Assembly (NCBI GenBank): GCA_902579105.1
Contig: CACHFM010000004.1
Span: forward strand, 26,947-90,946
Reading direction: 5' to 3'
Source: an uncultured Pelagibacteraceae bacterium
GTDB taxonomy: Bacteria > Pseudomonadota > Alphaproteobacteria > Pelagibacterales > Pelagibacteraceae
DNA: 64,000 nucleotides
The notes beneath the pieces were generated by a model. That model worked only from the letters and a program-made list of their open reading frames with translations, had not been told where the DNA came from and did no database searches. Below, one piece after another: positions 28,556-38,039 of the stretch; position 1 is the first letter of the stretch, and each line of letters starts with the position of its first letter. Made by a program: the position numbers and the translations under genes.

Positions 28556-28936
28556 ATGCCTAAAGATAATCATAGTCTTATGCAATTGTATCTCGATGGA
28601 TTTAAAAATAATTTTTTCACTTTTTTTTATGTAAAAGAAAGTAAATCAGAAAAAATAAATAATAATTTAATTTTGTCATCTCAAAAATATTTAAAGAATA
28701 AAGATTTAGCTAAAATTATGCTGGCTCAAAAAAAAGCTACTGAAAATGTTTTTATAAAAAAAAATATTCCATTTCGAAGTTTTGAAATCAATAAAAGAAA
28801 TGAAAAAACCTTAGGTGAATTATTTAGTTTTTTTATTTTAGAAACAATTTTAATTGGAAAATCATTAAATCTAAATCCTTACGATCAACCAGCTGTAGAG
28901 TTAATTAAAAAAGAAACGAAAAGATTATTAATTTAA
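28556..28936 (+). CDS. pgi: glucose-6-phosphate isomerase, 3' part (frameshifted)
   Basis: C-terminal part of the same PGI in the -1 frame. The frame is open back to the A8 run at 28524; the ATG at 28556 is an internal methionine of the expected protein (SNMPKDNH). The catalytic histidine region KDNHSLMQLYLDG and the C-terminal YDQPAVELIKKE with the catalytic lysine are present, so nothing indicates long-term decay. Rejoined with the 5' part the enzyme would be about 384 residues, shorter than enteric PGI. The stop shares TTAA (28933-28936) with convergent rsmD. Confidence 0.8.
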   Translation: MPKDNHSLMQLYLDGFKNNFFTFFYVKESKSEKINNNLILSSQKYLKNKDLAKIMLAQKKATENVFIKKNIPFRSFEINKRNEKTLGELFSFFILETILIGKSLNLNPYDQPAVELIKKETKRLLI

Positions 28937-29496
28937 AGAAAAGATAAAAAAATTATCTTTGATAAACCGTATTTTTTTTCTTCAATTAATCTAAAATTTT
29001 CTGGTATTAAATCTTGTTCATTTTTATGTCTGTGAATAATTATAATTCCTCTCTTATTAAGATTTTTATTGGCATGTATGTTAACTAATATATTTGTTAA
29101 GTTTTTATCTTTGTAGGGTGGATCAAGAAATATAAGATCAAATTTAAGTTCTAATTTAAAAAAAAAATCTTTATTATTTATGTCTTTTTTAATAATTTTA
29201 TAATTATTAATAGTATTTAAGCTTAATAAATTTTTTTCTAATATTGGCAAAACTCCTAAGTAGTTTTCTACGAAAATTACATGCTTCGCACCTCGTGACA
29301 AACATTCAATTCCAAATGAACCAATTCCAGAAAATAAATCTAGAACATTTGAATTTTTTAAATCTAATTTAAATTTGTTTGAATGATAAATAATATTGAA
29401 AATAGACTCTTTTGTTAAATCTTTTAAAGGTCTGGTTTTTAAGTCTTTAGGATATAAAATTTTTTTTCCTCTAAAATTTCCAGATATTATTCTCAT
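28933..29496 (-). CDS. rsmD: 16S rRNA m2G966 methyltransferase
   Basis: SAM-dependent methyltransferase that modifies G966 of 16S rRNA during 30S assembly. The 187-residue protein starts with the RIISGNFRGKKI segment typical of RsmD, has the SAM loop VLDLFSGIGSFGIE near residue 50 and the catalytic DPPY motif near 125. Length is normal. It overlaps purD by one base and is convergent with pgi. Confidence 0.92.
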   Translation of the reverse strand: MRIISGNFRGKKILYPKDLKTRPLKDLTKESIFNIIYHSNKFKLDLKNSNVLDLFSGIGSFGIECLSRGAKHVIFVENYLGVLPILEKNLLSLNTINNYKIIKKDINNKDFFFKLELKFDLIFLDPPYKDKNLTNILVNIHANKNLNKRGIIIIHRHKNEQDLIPENFRLIEEKKYGLSKIIFLSFL

Positions 29497-30758
29497 TATT
29501 TTATAACTTTATAACCAATATCATTTCTGTAAAAACCACCAGACCAATTCAATTTATTAAGTTTTTTTAAAACATTATTTCTGGAAGTACTAAAATCATC
29601 TGAGATAGAAACAAAATTTAATACTCTTCCTCCTGAAGCAAATATTTTTTCATCTTTTTTTATTGTTCCAGCATGAAACAAATAATCATTTTTATTTAAT
29701 TTTATATTTTCTAAATTTTTTATTTCTACATTCTTTTTAAATTTATCCGGATATCCTTTTGAGCAAAGTACTACACACAAACTTTTTTTATCTAACCAAT
29801 TTATATTAATTGTATTTAGTTTTTCTTCACAACATGCTAAAAATATTTCAGCTAAATCGGTTTCAAGTTTAGGAAGAATTGTTTGACACTCAGGGTCACC
29901 CATACGAACATTATACTCAATTAAAAAAGGTTCATTTTTAACTATCATTAAACCAGCATATAAAAATCCTTTATATTCAGTTTTAAGATTTTTTAGACCT
30001 TGTAGGGTAGGTTTTATAATTTTATTAATAATTTTTTCTTCTAATTTACGAGTTATAAGTCTTGATGGAGAATAAGCACCCATACCACCAGTATTTTTAC
30101 CCTTATCTCCTTCAAAAACTCTTTTATGATCTTGTGCTGTTTCAAAATTTTTAATACTTTTTCCATCACTAATTATAAAAAAACTCATTTCCTCACCTTG
30201 AAGAAATTCTTCAATTAATAAATTTTTAGCTTCTCCAAATTTTCCTTTAAAAATTTCTTCTATTGCGATATTTGCTTCATTAATATCATTACAAATATAA
30301 ACTCCTTTACCTGATGCTAAGTTATCGGCCTTAATTACAGTTGGAAACTTTGAATTTCTTAAAAATTCTTTTGCATCAGTTTCATTTTGAAAAATTCCAA
30401 ATTTAGCAGTAGGAATATTAAATTTCTCACAAAGTTTTTTTGTAAAAATTTTTGATCCTTCAAGTTGAGATGCTGTTTTATTTGGACCGAATACTTTTAT
30501 CTTAAATTTTTCTAGATAATCTACTATTCCGTCAACCAAAGGTTTTTCTGGTCCAATAACAACTAAGTCAATTTTATTTTTTAATATAAAATTTTTTAAA
30601 TCTTCAAAATTATCTAAATTTATATTTACATTTTCAGCAATACCTGTTGTTCCCGCATTTCCAGGAAAACAAAAAATTTTCTCTATTTTAGTTGATTTTT
30701 TTAAAATTTCACAAATTGTATGTTCTCTTCCTCCACTTCCTATTATTCCAACTTTCAT
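29496..30758 (-). CDS. purD: phosphoribosylamine-glycine ligase
   Basis: Second enzyme of purine synthesis, joining phosphoribosylamine and glycine with ATP. The 420-residue ATP-grasp protein has the GSGGREHTI start, the FPTVIKADNLASGKGV loop near residue 140, and the HKRVFEGDKGKNTGGMGAYS segment near 212 unique to PurD, followed by the metal-binding EYNVRMGDPECQ. It is upstream of rsmD in a two-gene unit and divergent from the DUF2093 gene 21 bases away. Confidence 0.96.
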   Translation of the reverse strand: MKVGIIGSGGREHTICEILKKSTKIEKIFCFPGNAGTTGIAENVNINLDNFEDLKNFILKNKIDLVVIGPEKPLVDGIVDYLEKFKIKVFGPNKTASQLEGSKIFTKKLCEKFNIPTAKFGIFQNETDAKEFLRNSKFPTVIKADNLASGKGVYICNDINEANIAIEEIFKGKFGEAKNLLIEEFLQGEEMSFFIISDGKSIKNFETAQDHKRVFEGDKGKNTGGMGAYSPSRLITRKLEEKIINKIIKPTLQGLKNLKTEYKGFLYAGLMIVKNEPFLIEYNVRMGDPECQTILPKLETDLAEIFLACCEEKLNTININWLDKKSLCVVLCSKGYPDKFKKNVEIKNLENIKLNKNDYLFHAGTIKKDEKIFASGGRVLNFVSISDDFSTSRNNVLKKLNKLNWSGGFYRNDIGYKVIK

Positions 30759-30779
30759 ATAGAAGTATATAAACTATAA

Positions 30780-30977
30780 ATGACGAAAAAATTAGCTAAA
30801 ATAAAATATTTACCAAATAATTTTCAAATAATAGAAGCTGGAGATTATGTGATATGTGCCGTTTCAGGTAAACAAATAAATATAGAAAATTTGAACTATT
30901 GGAATGTAGAATTACAAGAAGCTTATTTTTCTTACAAAGAAGCTTTTCAAAAAAGAGAAAAAATTATTAAAGAATAA
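30780..30977 (+). CDS. DUF2093 family small protein
   Basis: A 65-residue protein matching the alphaproteobacterial DUF2093 family, with KYLPNNFQIIEAGDYVICAVSG in the first half and LNYWNVELQEAYFS in the second. The function is unknown. No signal peptide or membrane segment. It is flanked by the purD start upstream and by the convergent acyltransferase, whose stop is three bases beyond its own. Confidence 0.75.
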   Translation: MTKKLAKIKYLPNNFQIIEAGDYVICAVSGKQINIENLNYWNVELQEAYFSYKEAFQKREKIIKE

Positions 30978-30980
30978 AAT

Positions 30981-31841
30981 TTATTTCCAACGATTATGTG
31001 ACCAAATCCATTGTTCAGGTTTGTTTATTATCATTTCTTCTAAAATTTGATTTAATTCATCTGTAATATTTTTTATAGAAGTTTCATTAGAAAAAGTTAT
31101 TGGTTTATTAATAGTTATCTTGAAATTTAAATTATTAATTCTTTCTATGAAAATGGGTACAACTGGTATTTTAAATTTTTTAATTAATTGTGCTGGAATA
31201 GTTGTTGTTAAAGCTTCATTATTAAAAAAATTTGACTTAATTCCTTCTGATACTCTTTGATCTATCATTAATGCTGTTGAATAATTATTTTTTTTTAAAC
31301 TAATGAGTTTTTTCATTCCACCAATTCCTTTTTTAATTTGATTTTTACAAATATATTTTTTTCTAATTCTTTCCATTATTTTATTTAAAAATATATTATT
31401 CAAAGGTCTATATATTGCTGAAAGTCTTATTCCACTGTTTTCAAGATGCATTGCCATTAATTCGAAATTACTAAAATGACCAGAGACAAATACGACTTGT
31501 TTATTGTTTTTTTTTATATCATCAAGTATTTCTTGGCCCTCAATTTTAATTTGTGATTTAAGTTTGCCAAATCTAAATTCTTTCATAAACATATATTCTG
31601 CAAAAATTCTTCCATAATTATTCCACATTAATTTTGTAATTTTATTTAATTCTTCATAATCACAATTAGGAATAGCTTTTTCAATATTTGAATGAATTAG
31701 ATTTTTTGATCTAAACAAAGGTCCTATTATTTCAAATATTTTACCACTAACAGTAGATGAGAATCTAAATCTTAATATTTTAAAAAAGAAAAAAAAGATT
31801 ATTATAAGCAAAAATTGAAAAAAATATTTAATTTGCTTCAT
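30981..31841 (-). CDS. lipid A acyltransferase, LpxL/HtrB family
   Basis: Inner-membrane enzyme that adds a secondary acyl chain to lipid A. At 286 residues it has one N-terminal membrane anchor (about 8-22) and the acyltransferase H-x4-(E/D) motif in VSGHFSNFELM near residue 120, then the AIYRPLNN and MIDQRVSEGI segments typical of LpxL relatives. Its start overlaps lpxK by 14 bases, and it ends the ubiA-msbA-waaA-lpxK run, supporting a lipid A role. Whether it is LpxL- or LpxM-like is not determined. Confidence 0.87.
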   Translation of the reverse strand: MKQIKYFFQFLLIIIFFFFFKILRFRFSSTVSGKIFEIIGPLFRSKNLIHSNIEKAIPNCDYEELNKITKLMWNNYGRIFAEYMFMKEFRFGKLKSQIKIEGQEILDDIKKNNKQVVFVSGHFSNFELMAMHLENSGIRLSAIYRPLNNIFLNKIMERIRKKYICKNQIKKGIGGMKKLISLKKNNYSTALMIDQRVSEGIKSNFFNNEALTTTIPAQLIKKFKIPVVPIFIERINNLNFKITINKPITFSNETSIKNITDELNQILEEMIINKPEQWIWSHNRWK

Positions 31842-32772
31842 TTTTTTTAAAAATAGTATTTATTAACTTCTCTTCATCAACTATATGTAGTTCAGATTTT
31901 ATAATTTTAATATCATTTGTTTTATAATTTTTTAATCTATAAAAATCTTTTTCAGTAGTTATAATTTTAACATTCATTTCGCTTGACTGTTTTAAAATTT
32001 TTTTAATATCATTTTCTGTATAGTTATAATGATCTGGAAATTCTATATCTTTAATAATATTCAATCCAGAATTTCTAATCATTGATACAAAAGTTTTATG
32101 ATTACCAATTCCGGAAAAAACTAAATATTTATCTTCAGTATTAAATTCTTCAAGATTTAAAGGAATATATTTTCCTATGTGAATATTAATTTTTGGATTA
32201 ATAGAAAGAATATATTTTTTTATTACTTCAAGATTTTCTAAATTTCCATTTAAAAAAACATGATAATATTTTCGTAAATTATTTATGCTCTCTCTTAAAG
32301 GACCTGATGGAATTGTTAAACCATTTCCAATCCAGTTAAGGTTGTTAAAGCAAACAAATATTAAATCATAATTTATTGAATAATCCTGTAATCCATCATC
32401 TAAAATTGCTACTTCATAACCTTCATTTGCAGCTTGATTAACTGAATCTATTCTTTTCTGGTTTAAAAAAAGTTTTCCTTTATTTTTTAAAAGATTTTGC
32501 TCATCTTTTTGATCTGAATAATATTTTTTTATAAAACATGATTTAATTTTATGATCTTTTAAAATTTTATTTATTTTAATACTTAAAGAAGTTTTTCCAG
32601 TACCACCAATATATATATTTCCAACACAAATAGTTTTTATTTTGTAATTTTTATTTTTTGGTCTTTTTTTTTTAAATTTTATAACTTTTAGTAATAATGC
32701 AAATGGAAACAATAAATAAGAGTATAAGTTTGGTTTATCGTAGTCCCAAAATTTAGGTTTTTTTAACTTCAT
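31828..32772 (-). CDS. lpxK: tetraacyldisaccharide 4'-kinase
   Basis: Phosphorylates the 4' position of the lipid A disaccharide precursor at the inner membrane. The 314-residue protein begins with KPKFWDYDKPN and an N-terminal membrane helix, then the P-loop IYIGGTGKTSL near residue 55 and the LDDGLQDYS segment with the conserved Asp-Asp-Gly near 126. Its position between waaA and the acyltransferase, overlapping both (20 and 14 bases), fits the pathway. Confidence 0.93.
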   Translation of the reverse strand: MKLKKPKFWDYDKPNLYSYLLFPFALLLKVIKFKKKRPKNKNYKIKTICVGNIYIGGTGKTSLSIKINKILKDHKIKSCFIKKYYSDQKDEQNLLKNKGKLFLNQKRIDSVNQAANEGYEVAILDDGLQDYSINYDLIFVCFNNLNWIGNGLTIPSGPLRESINNLRKYYHVFLNGNLENLEVIKKYILSINPKINIHIGKYIPLNLEEFNTEDKYLVFSGIGNHKTFVSMIRNSGLNIIKDIEFPDHYNYTENDIKKILKQSSEMNVKIITTEKDFYRLKNYKTNDIKIIKSELHIVDEEKLINTIFKKNEAN

Positions 32773-34006
32773 TATTATTAATTAAATTATCTATTTCTTT
32801 TATAGTTTTCTTTAAAATTATTTTCCCAATTTTATTAATTTTAATACCTGTATTTTTATTTTTTTTAAAAGAAATTAAAGATGCTAATTCTTTTGATGTA
32901 TTAATTTTTTTTGAAATTTTAAATGATTTAAGAAGTTTGTATATATCTTTAAAATTATCAGTATTTGGACCATGTAAAATTCTAGCGCCATAACGAGCCG
33001 CTTCCAATGGATTTTGTCCTCCTCTTTTAATAATTGATCCACCTAAAAAAACTGACGATCCAATTTTATGAAATTTATTAGTTTCACCAAATGTATCCAC
33101 AATATAAATATCAATATTTCTCAAATTTTTAGGTTTATTACTATGACAAACAGTTTTTAAGTTAAGATTTTCAATTTCTGGAATTATATCTTTTACTCTA
33201 TGTACATGTCTTGGAATAATTATAGTTAATAAATTTTTAACTCTTTTTTTAATTTCCAAATGAGCTTGTGCACAAAAAATTTCTTCATTTTTATGCGTAC
33301 TTGATGCGACCCAAATTTTTTTTTTATTAAATTCTAATTTTAGTTGATCTGAAATTTTATTTTGAATTTCTTCATTATTTTGAGAAAATTTTAAGTTTCC
33401 TAACATTTTAATTTTTTTGGGATTTATTTTTTTTAAAAATTTTTTAGTTTCAATATTTTGAGGATAAGCAATTAAAATTTTATTAAATATTGATTTAGAG
33501 AAATATTTAATTTTAATCCATCTATTAAATGTTTTTTTTGTTAATCTTGCGTTTAATAAAATTAATGGAATATTATAATTAGAAATATTTTTATACATAC
33601 ATGGCCATATTTCTGACTCAATAAAAATTGCTAAATTTGGTCTCCAGTATTTTAAAAACTTATTGGTAATGTAAAAATGATCAATTGGATAAAATTGATG
33701 AATTGTTTTTTTAAATTTATATTTTTTAAGAACTTTAGAAGAACTTAATGTACTAGAAGTTATAAGAATTTGATTTATAGATTTTTTTTTTTCGTAATTT
33801 TTTATTATAGGTATTATACTTAATATTTCACCAACGCTTGCACCGTGAAACCATATCACTTTACCATTTCTTCTTTTTTTTGAGAATATACTAAACTTTT
33901 CGGTAAATCTTTTTTTATCTTCTTTATTTCTTAAAATTCTAAAAAGAATTATTAATGGTGAAAGAGGAAGTACTAAAGTTAAAATAATTTGGTACAAAAA
34001 AAACAT
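32753..34006 (-). CDS. waaA: 3-deoxy-D-manno-octulosonic acid transferase
   Basis: Transfers Kdo from CMP-Kdo to lipid IVA, the step that precedes late acylation. The 417-residue GT30 protein shows an N-terminal membrane anchor, the acceptor motif WFHGASVGEILS near residue 50, FIESEIWPCMYK near 127 and the C-terminal donor-site NPLEAARYG segment near 340. It lies between msbA (two bases) and lpxK (20-base overlap). Confidence 0.94.
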   Translation of the reverse strand: MFFLYQIILTLVLPLSPLIILFRILRNKEDKKRFTEKFSIFSKKRRNGKVIWFHGASVGEILSIIPIIKNYEKKKSINQILITSSTLSSSKVLKKYKFKKTIHQFYPIDHFYITNKFLKYWRPNLAIFIESEIWPCMYKNISNYNIPLILLNARLTKKTFNRWIKIKYFSKSIFNKILIAYPQNIETKKFLKKINPKKIKMLGNLKFSQNNEEIQNKISDQLKLEFNKKKIWVASSTHKNEEIFCAQAHLEIKKRVKNLLTIIIPRHVHRVKDIIPEIENLNLKTVCHSNKPKNLRNIDIYIVDTFGETNKFHKIGSSVFLGGSIIKRGGQNPLEAARYGARILHGPNTDNFKDIYKLLKSFKISKKINTSKELASLISFKKNKNTGIKINKIGKIILKKTIKEIDNLINNNEVKKT

Positions 34007-34008
34007 TT

Positions 34009-35745
34009 TTATTTTTTAATCTGTTTCTCATAAAAGTTTTTGTACAATTGAGATTTGATCAGAAGATCTTCATGTCTTCCATTATCTACGACTCTTCCCG
34101 CGTCTATTAAATAAATATTATTAGAATTTAATACAGTAGATAATCTATGCGCTATAACTATAGTTGTTTTGTTTTTTGTTAAAGTATTTAGTGCTTCTTG
34201 AATTTTTGATTCCGTTTCAGTATCCAGAGAGGAAGTTGCTTCATCAAGTAAAATAATAGAACTTTTTTTAATCATAGCTCTAGCAATTGAAATTCTTTGT
34301 TTTTCTCCTCCAGACAATCTAACTCCATTTTCACCAATTATTGTTTCATACTTATTTGGCAATTTTTTAATAAATTCATCTGAATTAGATAATTTTGCTA
34401 CTTCTAAAATTTCTTCGTCAGTCGCATTTTCATTTGCATATTTAATATTATTTTTAATAGTATCATCAAAGAGAGTAGTTTCTTGACTGACTAGTGAAAT
34501 ATTTTTTCGAAGAGAGTCAATTTTTACATCATATATTGATTGATTATCAATTTTAATATCACCTGTTTGTGGTTGATAAAATCTTGGGATTAAGTTTAAT
34601 ATAGTTGATTTACCAGAGCCACTATGACCAACTAAAGCTGTCATTTTTCCGCCTTCAAATTCTAGACTAACATTATTTAAGACATTTTCTTCATTAGCTT
34701 CATATTTAAAAAAAATATTTTCAAAATTTATTTTACTTTCTTCGACTTTTAATTGTTTGGCATCTTTTATGTCTTGAATTGAATTAACTGTGTCCACAAT
34801 TGGTAAAATTCTTGATGCAGCAGAAATACCTTGATTAATTACCATGTTTAAAGTTGAAAGAGATCTTACCGGTTGATAAGCCAACATCATTGCTGCTAAA
34901 AAAGAGAAAAAATTATTAACTTCAATTTCATTATTTACAATTAGTTTTCCAGAATAATAAATCAAAATTGCAATCATTATACCTGTTAATACTTCCATTA
35001 TTGGAGACATTCTAATTAATAGAGTGGTTATTTTTTTGTTTTTTTCCATTAATCCGTGTAAGTGAATATCTGCTCTTTTTGTTTCATAATTTTCTTTTTG
35101 AAAAATTTTTGTTAATTTGTGATTTTTAAATAATTCAACCAAATAAGTAGTTAGAGAACCAGATTTTTCTTGCGCTTCTGTTGTAACTTTTCCCATTCTT
35201 TTACCAAGATTTCTAGACGCTAAACTTGCAAGTGGAATCATTATTAATGAAATAAGAGCAAGTTTCCAATTTTGAAAAAACATTACACAAATTAATCCTA
35301 TTAAAGTTAAACTATCTTTAACAAGATTTAAAATGGCACTACTTAGTAAATTTGTTATATGTTGTACATCATAAGTTAGGTTGGATATAAATTTTCCAGA
35401 ATGTTTTTTATCAATTTTTTGAGTATCAGCACTAATTAAAGTTTTGAGCATATCAAATTGAAGCTTTTTTTTGACACCTTCACCAACAATTATCATTAAG
35501 TATCTTGCAATATATAAAGAAACACCTTTTGTTGTAAAAGCCAATATAATAAAAAGTGGTATTATCAATAATAATGTTTGATCTTTTTCAATAAAAATTT
35601 TTTTAATTGCAGGATCTAAAAGCCATGCAATTGCAGAAGTGCTACCTGCAAGTAGAATCGAAAAAAAAATAGATAAAATTATTTTATCTAAATATTTTTT
35701 TGTATAATCTTTATAAAGTCTTTTAAAAATATCTATTTTTTTCAT
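34009..35745 (-). CDS. msbA: lipid A export ABC transporter MsbA
   Basis: Fused membrane-ATPase half-transporter that flips lipid A-core across the inner membrane. Six N-terminal membrane segments (about 20-300) precede the nucleotide-binding domain with Walker A GHSGSGKST near residue 375, the ABC signature LSGGEKQR near 478 and Walker B IILLDEAT near 500. The 578-residue length and the neighbours waaA, lpxK and the acyltransferase point to MsbA rather than a generic exporter. Confidence 0.9.
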   Translation of the reverse strand: MKKIDIFKRLYKDYTKKYLDKIILSIFFSILLAGSTSAIAWLLDPAIKKIFIEKDQTLLLIIPLFIILAFTTKGVSLYIARYLMIIVGEGVKKKLQFDMLKTLISADTQKIDKKHSGKFISNLTYDVQHITNLLSSAILNLVKDSLTLIGLICVMFFQNWKLALISLIMIPLASLASRNLGKRMGKVTTEAQEKSGSLTTYLVELFKNHKLTKIFQKENYETKRADIHLHGLMEKNKKITTLLIRMSPIMEVLTGIMIAILIYYSGKLIVNNEIEVNNFFSFLAAMMLAYQPVRSLSTLNMVINQGISAASRILPIVDTVNSIQDIKDAKQLKVEESKINFENIFFKYEANEENVLNNVSLEFEGGKMTALVGHSGSGKSTILNLIPRFYQPQTGDIKIDNQSIYDVKIDSLRKNISLVSQETTLFDDTIKNNIKYANENATDEEILEVAKLSNSDEFIKKLPNKYETIIGENGVRLSGGEKQRISIARAMIKKSSIILLDEATSSLDTETESKIQEALNTLTKNKTTIVIAHRLSTVLNSNNIYLIDAGRVVDNGRHEDLLIKSQLYKNFYEKQIKK

Positions 35746-36611
35746 TATATAGTTTTAGCAATTAAAATATTAAAAAAAATTATTAAACCAAAAATATTAT
35801 TACTTTTAAATATCTTTAAACAAGTCGATGAATTACTTGGATTAAATTTTTTTATTTGAAAAGAAAATAAATGTAAAAATGGAATTATGGAAACTACAAA
35901 ATAAATATAGCTAAAATTCATATTTAAACCTGCTATTAGAAAAAAAACGTATACTAAGGAGTAACATATTAATAAAAATTGTTTTGCATTATTTTTAAAT
36001 TTTATTGATGTTGACTTTAATCCTATTATTTCATCATCTTTGATATCTTGAAATCCATAAATAGTGTCATAACCCAGTGTCCAAAATATGGCTCCTATAT
36101 AAAAGAGTACAGGAACAATACCTATCTCACCTTTTATTGCTGTCCAACCGAGAATTAGTCCATAATTAAATGTAATACCTAAAAATAATTGAGGCCAATA
36201 TGTAAATCTTTTCATAAGAGGATAAGTAAAAGCAAGTGGCATTGAACCTAGAGCCAAAATAATAGTAAATAAATTAAAATTTAACAAAATTAATAGAGCT
36301 AATAAACATAGTATAATAGAATAAATAATTGCAAGCTTTATAGAAATTTTACCTGAAGCGATAGGGCGATCTTTTGTTCGAAATACTTTACCATCAAATT
36401 CTTTATCCAGAATATCATTAACTATGCATCCTGCAGATCTCATTAATACAGCACCTAGAAAAAATAAAATTAAATAAAAAAAATAATTATTTAAATTTTT
36501 TGAAAAATCATAAGCTAAAGTTAATCCCCAAACACAGGGCCAAAATAACAGCATAAAGCCTATTGGTTTTTTTAATCTTATCAAATTAACGAAAAGTTTT
36601 ACTTGGTTCAT
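35745..36611 (-). CDS. ubiA: 4-hydroxybenzoate polyprenyltransferase
   Basis: Inner-membrane prenyltransferase of ubiquinone synthesis. The 288-residue protein has about eight hydrophobic segments and both aspartate motifs: NDILDKEFD with the KDRPIASG continuation near residue 65-85, and YDTIYGFQDIKDD near 190. It overlaps msbA by one base at the head of the lipid A run. The DRPIASG motif is characteristic of UbiA. It is divergent from the DUF2721 gene. Confidence 0.93.
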   Translation of the reverse strand: MNQVKLFVNLIRLKKPIGFMLLFWPCVWGLTLAYDFSKNLNNYFFYLILFFLGAVLMRSAGCIVNDILDKEFDGKVFRTKDRPIASGKISIKLAIIYSIILCLLALLILLNFNLFTIILALGSMPLAFTYPLMKRFTYWPQLFLGITFNYGLILGWTAIKGEIGIVPVLFYIGAIFWTLGYDTIYGFQDIKDDEIIGLKSTSIKFKNNAKQFLLICYSLVYVFFLIAGLNMNFSYIYFVVSIIPFLHLFSFQIKKFNPSNSSTCLKIFKSNNIFGLIIFFNILIAKTI

Positions 36612-36663
36612 AATATTTTACTTGTAAATAACAAAGGCTAGTTTCATAATCAAATTGATTCGT

Positions 36664-37068
36664 ATGAATATAGATTACACAGTCACAGCGCTAATGTTTC
36701 CTGCTATTCCTCTATTAATGAGTGTTTATAGTAATAGATTTCATTCTCTAAGTATTTTAGTTAGAGAGCTTCATGATGAGCATGTTTATGAAAATCATGT
36801 TCCAAATGAATGGAAGAAACAATTTATAAATTTAAGTGCTCGAATTACACTTTTGCGTAGGACAATTATGTTTGCTGCGTTTGGTTTTTTATTTAATATG
36901 TTGACAGTATTTGGTCTTTATTTGAATGAAATTTTTTTAGCACGACTGATTTTTGGTTCTTGTTGTCTATCTATGATAATTTCAATAATTTTCTTCATTA
37001 GAGAAATACAGATTTCGACCAATGCACTTAAGCTTCACATGTCTGATATGGATGTAGATGTAGATTAA
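36664..37068 (+). CDS. DUF2721 family membrane protein
   Basis: A 134-residue protein with three hydrophobic segments (about 8-24, 67-87 and 92-112), matching DUF2721, a family of small membrane proteins of unknown function. Typical features are the AMFPAIPLLMSVYSNRF-like start and the LRRTIMFAAFGFL segment. I chose the ATG at 36664 instead of the TTG three codons upstream. Its stop shares TTAA (37065-37068) with the convergent quinone reductase gene. Confidence 0.75.
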   Translation: MNIDYTVTALMFPAIPLLMSVYSNRFHSLSILVRELHDEHVYENHVPNEWKKQFINLSARITLLRRTIMFAAFGFLFNMLTVFGLYLNEIFLARLIFGSCCLSMIISIIFFIREIQISTNALKLHMSDMDVDVD

Positions 37069-38036
37069 GGAATTATTACTGCAGGCCCTAAAATTTTTCT
37101 ACCTTCTAAATCTATATGAGCTTGTTTAATATCACTTAATTTATATTTTTTAAAAATTTCTATTTTAATTTTTCCTGTTTCAATTTTTTTAAACATAATT
37201 TTAGAAGCTTCATCTAATTCATCTCTCGTACTTAAATATTGTTGCATAGATGGTCTTGTAAAAAATAATCCTTTTGGTTGTATCATTTTAGGAACGTTAA
37301 TATCTGACAAAGGTCCAGATGCATTTCCAAATGAAACCATCACTCCTCTTATTGCTAAACATTCAATGGACCCATTTAATGTATCTTTACCAACACCATC
37401 ATAAACTACTGGGACACCTTTACCGTTAGTAATTTCCAAAACTTTTTTAGCAAAATCTTCTTTGTTATAATTTATGACGTGGTCATACCCATTTTTTTTA
37501 GCCATATTAATTTTTTCGTCTGATCCAACAGTACCTATGACAGTACAACCTAAACTTTTTGCCCATTGTCCAAAAATTTGTCCAACACCTCCAGCAGCAG
37601 CGTGAAATAATATTATTTCTCCAGATTTAACTGGATAAGTCCTGTGTAAAAGATAATAAGTAGTTAGTCCTTTTGTCATTAAGGTTGCAGCTACTTCAAG
37701 ATCAATATTTTCTGGAACTTTTACAAGGTTTTTAGTTGGATAATTTCTATGAGTTGAATAAGAACCTAAAGGAATACCTGCATAAGAAATTTTGTCTCCA
37801 ACCTTAAAATTTTTTACATTTTCTCCTATATCTGTAATTATACCTGCACCTTCCAAACCTAAACTAATAGGTAGTTTTAACGGATACAATCCTGATCTAT
37901 GATAAGTGTCTATATAATTAAGACCAATTGCTTTTTGTTCAATTGTTACTTCTTCAGGCCCTGGTTTACTTAAAGATATATCTTTAATTTCTAAAACTTC
38001 AGCTCCACCAGTTTTATTAATTTCTACAGCTTTCAT
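37065..38036 (-). CDS. NADPH:quinone oxidoreductase, zinc-independent MDR family
   Basis: A 323-residue member of the medium-chain dehydrogenase superfamily, quinone reductase branch. The GINYIDTYHRSGLYP segment (about 40-54), the NADPH-binding AAAGGVGQIFGQWAK (about 144-158) and absence of the zinc-binding cysteines are typical of Qor. Expected to reduce quinones by one electron in the cytoplasm. The stop of the pirin gene is three bases upstream, so they are probably co-transcribed. Confidence 0.88.
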   Translation of the reverse strand: MKAVEINKTGGAEVLEIKDISLSKPGPEEVTIEQKAIGLNYIDTYHRSGLYPLKLPISLGLEGAGIITDIGENVKNFKVGDKISYAGIPLGSYSTHRNYPTKNLVKVPENIDLEVAATLMTKGLTTYYLLHRTYPVKSGEIILFHAAAGGVGQIFGQWAKSLGCTVIGTVGSDEKINMAKKNGYDHVINYNKEDFAKKVLEITNGKGVPVVYDGVGKDTLNGSIECLAIRGVMVSFGNASGPLSDINVPKMIQPKGLFFTRPSMQQYLSTRDELDEASKIMFKKIETGKIKIEIFKKYKLSDIKQAHIDLEGRKILGPAVIIP

Positions 38037-38039
38037 AAT

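Noticed and set aside
28556..28936. Second half of pgi as an independent small gene starting at 28556
   Set aside because: The frame is open back to the A8 run and the residues before the ATG (LLPVVSN) match the expected PGI; the ATG is an internal methionine.
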